In this document: positions 60,440 through 64,000 of the stretch, piece by piece
Layout of the letters: each line of letters begins with the position of its first letter
Numbering within the stretch: the first letter of the stretch is position 1
Assembly: GCA_960531495.1 (NCBI GenBank)
Contig: OY482853.1
Location: 3,944,065-4,008,064 of the forward strand
Direction of reading: 5' to 3'
Length of the DNA stretch: 64,000 nt
Source: Zeus faber
Taxonomy: Eukaryota; Chordata; Actinopteri; Zeiformes; Zeidae
Notes under the pieces: model-generated
The model's input: the letters and a program-made list of their open reading frames with translations, nothing else
The model's database searches: none
Told to the model about the DNA's origin: nothing
Made by a program: the position numbers and the translations under genes

Positions 60440-61662
60440 TCCCCTCCCTCCCTCCTTCCTCCGCTCCCTCCTTCCTTCCTCCCTCCTTCCTTCCTCCACT
60501 CCCTCCCTCCTTCCTTCCTCCGCTCCCTCCTTCCTTCCTCCCTCCTTCCTTCCTCCACTCCCTCCCTCCTTCCTTCCTCCCTCCCTCCTCCGCTCCCTCC
60601 CTCCCTCCTCCGCTCCCTCCCTCCTTCCTTCCTCCGCTCCATCCTTCCTTCCTCCCTCCCTCCTTCCTTCCTCCGCTCCCTCCTTCCTTCCTCCCTCCCT
60701 CCTTCCTTCCTCCGCTCCCTCCTTCCTTCCTCCCTCCCTCCCTCCTTCGCTCCCTCCCTCCTTCCTCCGCTCCCTCCTCCGCTCCCTCCCTTCTTCCTCC
60801 ACTCCTTCCCTCCTTCCTTCCTCCCTCCCTCCTCCGCTCCCTCCCTCCCTCCTCCGCTCCCTCCCTCCTTCCTTCCTCCGCTCCATCCTTCCTTCCTCCC
60901 TCCCTCCTTCCTTCCTCCGCTCCCTCCTTCCTTCTTCCCTCCCTCCTTCCTTCCTCCACTCCCTCCTTCCTTCCTCCCTCCCTCCCTCCTTCGCTCCCTC
61001 CCTCCCTCCTCCGCTCCCTCCCTCCCTCCTCCGCTCCCTCACTCCTTCCTCCGCTCCCTCCCTCCCTCCTCCGCTCCCTCCCTCCTCCGCTCCCTCCCTC
61101 CTCCGCTCCCTCCCTTCTTCCTCCGCTCCCTCCCTCCTCCGCTCCCTCCCTCCCTCCTCCGCTCCCTCCCTCCCTCCTCCGCTCCCTCACTCCTTCCTCC
61201 GCTCCCTCCCTCCTCTGCTCCCTCCCTCCTTCCTCCGCTCCCTCCCTCCTTCCTCCGCTCCCTCCCTCCTCCGCTCCCTCCCTCCTCCGCTCCCTCCCTC
61301 CCTCCTCCGCTCCCTCCCTCCTCCGCTCCCTCCCTCCCTCCTCCGCTCCCTCCTTCCTCCGCTCCCTCCCTCCCTCCTCCGCTCCCTCCCTCCTCCGCTC
61401 CCTCCCTCCTTCCTCCGCTCCCTCCCTCCTCCGCTCCCTCCCTCCTCCGCTCCCTCCCTCCCTCCTCCGCTCCCTCCCTCCTTCCTCCGCTCCCTCCCTC
61501 CCTCCTCCGCTCCCTCCCTCCTCCGCTCCCTCCCTCCTTCCTCCGCTCCCTCCCTCCTCCGCTCCCTCCCTCCTCTGCTCCCTCCCTCCCTCCTCTGCTC
61601 CCTCCCTCCTTCCTCCGCTCCCTCCCTCCCTCCTCCGCTCCCTCCCTCCTTCCTCCGCTCCC
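60440..61662. repeat. 1.2-kb polypyrimidine minisatellite (CTCCCTCCTTCCTCCG-type units)
   Basis: Units of CCTCCGCTCCCTCCCTCCTT with 12-, 16- and 20-bp variants run for over 1.2 kb. The plus strand is C/T except for isolated G in CCGCT and A in CCACT or CCATCC. Long poly-Pro/Ser/Leu and Arg/Glu/Gly reading frames result and are not genes. Confidence 0.95.
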
Positions 61663-63416
61663 GGGGCATTTTCTGTTGATTTCTAACACTGACGTGGGAG
61701 TCACCGTGAGCGGGTCAAGCTCTGGAATTATTTTGTGCGGTGCAGAAATGTCATCCGAGCGAGGCTTCCCTGTGAAAGTTTTACCAAAGTTGCGTTTGGG
61801 AAACCTTGGCCAAATGTCAGCATCTGAGATTCACTCCTTCAGCCCAGTGGGTTTTTTTTTTTTTTCTGTGGTGTCTTTGTGCGACCAGACAATAAGTAAA
61901 ACACATTATTCGGAGCCAGTCATCCGCTGCAGCTGCCGTCTACGGTCCGGCTTTCTGTGTCCTGGAGGGAAATGATTGGATGTTTTTTTTAATATTGATT
62001 ATTTTGGACAACGGACCTTCTGCAGCGGATGTTCCATCAAAATGACATTCATCTAATATTCATCTTATCATGTGAAAACTACGAAATGTAAAACCCAAGT
62101 AGTGCAATTGTGGAAGTTCTGAAATATCCATCTTCACAAGCTCATTCATTTAGCACCATTTTTTTCTTTCAAAACACAGTTTTGGCATTTTTGGAAAAAC
62201 CTGCAAAACCCCAAACGTTGCATCCGAAACGAGCACGGCGGCCAGGTGACATCGCAGACCTTCAGCGCTGCGTTACCAAATACGAGGTCGTCACTGCCCG
62301 TATATGGACTTCCAGTTTGGGGAAATGAATGGAATGGGGTTTGGAGGGCCCCGCCCCGGCCCCGGCCCCTCTGCCACGCCGGCGTTTTTATCGCCGTGTG
62401 TGTTTGTCTCTAACAGCGAGGACGAATTACGATGTGACTGTGATTGAACATACATATCTGAATATATACAGAGAGATACAGTATCTGAGGAGAAATTCAA
62501 TTCTATTTCACATTCTCCTCAACCTTGGGCTCGCGGACCCACGTGGGGTCACTTGATATGCACACAGGGCTGAGACTGATATATGTATATATAGAATTCT
62601 GATTGATATATTTAAAATAAAATTGTAGTTCAATTGGTTTTTAATGTAATAAATAATTAAAGTGGCCGATGCGATACTCAAATTCTGATGAAGGCGTTTC
62701 CTCGTGTGCAGTGTGGAATATCGGCACGCTGACCAGTAATGGAAGGATGGAATGAAAGTTCGGAAGAAAGATTCTCATTTCGGCTCCGTCTGTTAATCGG
62801 CCTCAACATGAAGCATAAAATGAAAAAAATGCAAGAATCCCGGGACCTAAGCAGGGGTCCTGACAGGAGCTGAGGGACTCCATCAAAGAGACAAACATTC
62901 ACGTTAAAAACCTTCCAGGCTGCAGCGCCTGCCTTGACCGGCCAGGGATGGTCGGCCTCCTCCATTCCCCCCTCACTGTCGGTGTCTCCTCTTGTTTTAT
63001 TAAAACTACGGGTTCTACACGGGGTCCGGGGAGAAATGGCTTGTAAAGATGGACATTATTTGTAGTGCACGGTTTTGCCGGTGCTGACAACTTCCATTAG
63101 CGTCGCGTCATCGTGTGTAAAGGCTCCTGGCGAAGGTGCACAAAGCAAAGCAGTTTCCAGGAGCTGACCTCTATTTCAGAGTGTTTAGCACATGGCGGGC
63201 GTGCACCATGATTTACTTTGACTTTATGAAGTGATGTGGTTTGGCACCGCTGTATTTAAATCTACATGGAGGCCTTTAGTGGCCTGTGATGGATTATAAT
63301 GTGGACTAACCCTCTGCCCGGAACCTCTGAGGACGCTCTGGAACGCTGCTTTGCCGCAACATTCTGCTCATATTTTACATCTAAAGCCTCCTCTTTTATT
63401 TTTTTTTTCATGTGTG

Positions 63417-64000
63417 GCTCTCCTCCTCCTCCTCCCCCCCTCCTCTCTTCCTCCTCTCCTCCTCTCCTCCTCCTTCTCCTCCTCTCCTCCTCTCTTCCTC
63501 CTCCTCCTCCTCCTCCTCCTCCTCTCCTCTCTCCTCCTCCTCCTCCTCCTCCTCCTCCTCCTCTCCTCCTCTCCTCCTCCTCCTATCCTCTCTCCTCCTC
63601 CTCCTCCTCTCCTCTATCTGCCTCCTCCTTCTCCTCTCCTCTCTCCGCCTCCTCACCCCCTATCCTCTCTCCTCCTCCTCTCCTCTCTCCGCCTCCTCGC
63701 CTCCTCTCCTCACCTCCTCCCCTCTCTCCTCCTCCTCCTCCTCTCCTCTCTACTCTCCTCTCTCCTCCTCCACCTCCTCTCCTCTCTCCTCTGCCTCCTC
63801 CCCACCTCTCCTCTCTCCTCTCTCCTCCTCCTCTCCTCTATCCGCCTCCTCCTTCTCCTCTCCTCTCTCCTCCTCCTCATCCTCTCCTCTCTCCGCCTCC
63901 TCGCCCTCTGTCCTCTCTCCTCCTCCTCTCCTCTCTCCGCCTCCTCACCTCCTCTCCTCACCTCCTCCCCCCTATCCTCTCTCCTCCTCCTCTCCTCTCT
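63417..64000. repeat. Polypyrimidine tract (CTCCTC)n running off the window end
   Basis: CTCCTCCTC and CTCTCC units with isolated G and A (CCGCC, CTATCC, CCACC) fill the last 584 nt. The full length is unknown because the window ends inside it. Confidence 0.95.

Larger units (their letters stand above)
59608..64000 (+). other. tenm2: Intron 11, incomplete (at least 4.4 kb)
   Basis: It holds a G-run cluster at the donor (59609-59648), compound (GT)n units (59740-60236), a 1.2-kb pyrimidine minisatellite (60440-61662) and a second pyrimidine tract from 63417 to the end of the window. The unique part (61,670-63,410) has no exon; I looked for AHYLD-like and GCPGLCNGNGRC-like codons without success. 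Confidence 0.85.

Noticed and set aside
60356-61975. Frames of 200-540 codons (poly-Pro/Ser/Leu or Arg/Glu/Gly)
   Set aside because: They are translations of a low-complexity pyrimidine minisatellite.

Overview
The window is vertebrate nuclear DNA, most likely from a ray-finned fish. It carries the plus-strand 5'-middle part of a single large gene, teneurin-2 (tenm2). Eleven coding exons lie between 7,128 and 59,607. Every junction has AG/GT borders and matching codon phase, and together they give 2,079 coding nt (693 codons), about a quarter of a teneurin of roughly 2,770 residues. The tenm2 assignment, rather than tenm1, tenm3 or tenm4, rests on remembered family sequences: the stretch after the membrane segment (GLNWHLQPM...MY...ED), [22 protein letters not shown] and a TENM2-like [13 protein letters not shown] exon. 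The fish assignment is inference from small introns (1.2-12.7 kb, where mammalian TENM2 spans over a megabase), very dense microsatellites, and SINE and LINE-tail sequences typical of fish genomes.

Layout: 1-7,127 is non-coding, probably the intron upstream of the first exon seen; the earlier Ten_N exons and the start codon lie outside the window. Exons 1-4 (7,128-25,706) encode the end of the cytoplasmic domain: an acidic Ser/Asp patch, a His-rich stretch, and Pro-rich SH3-ligand-like motifs. The single membrane helix begins at the end of exon 4 and is completed in exon 5 across an 8-kb intron. Exons 5-7 encode the extracellular linker. Exons 8-11 encode EGF repeats 1-7 of the usual eight, with the teneurin hallmark of five rather than six cysteines in EGF2 and EGF5 (the basis of covalent cis-dimers in this family). 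EGF8, the Ig-like/TTR, NHL, YD-shell and ABD/toxin-like C-terminal parts are downstream of the window.

The introns are dominated by simple repeats and small transposons. The main ones are a 1.35-kb minisatellite of 9-bp units with a 198-bp higher-order period (5,303-6,647), three very long polypyrimidine tracts (7,577-8,104; 60,440-61,662; 63,417 to the window end), a (GAA)n tract, long (CA/GT)n and (TA)n arrays, a 92-bp-arm inverted repeat (15,122-15,823), hAT-like and mariner-like MITEs that each carry expanded simple repeats, and tRNA-derived SINE copies. An intragenic CpG-rich block lies upstream of exon 2.

I found no second protein gene, no rRNA/tRNA gene, no CRISPR array and no convincing new molecular system. 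The points most worth checking are cassette-exon predictions (exons 1 and 3), repeat structures sitting on splice sites (exons 7 and 11), and the foldback/MITE structures.
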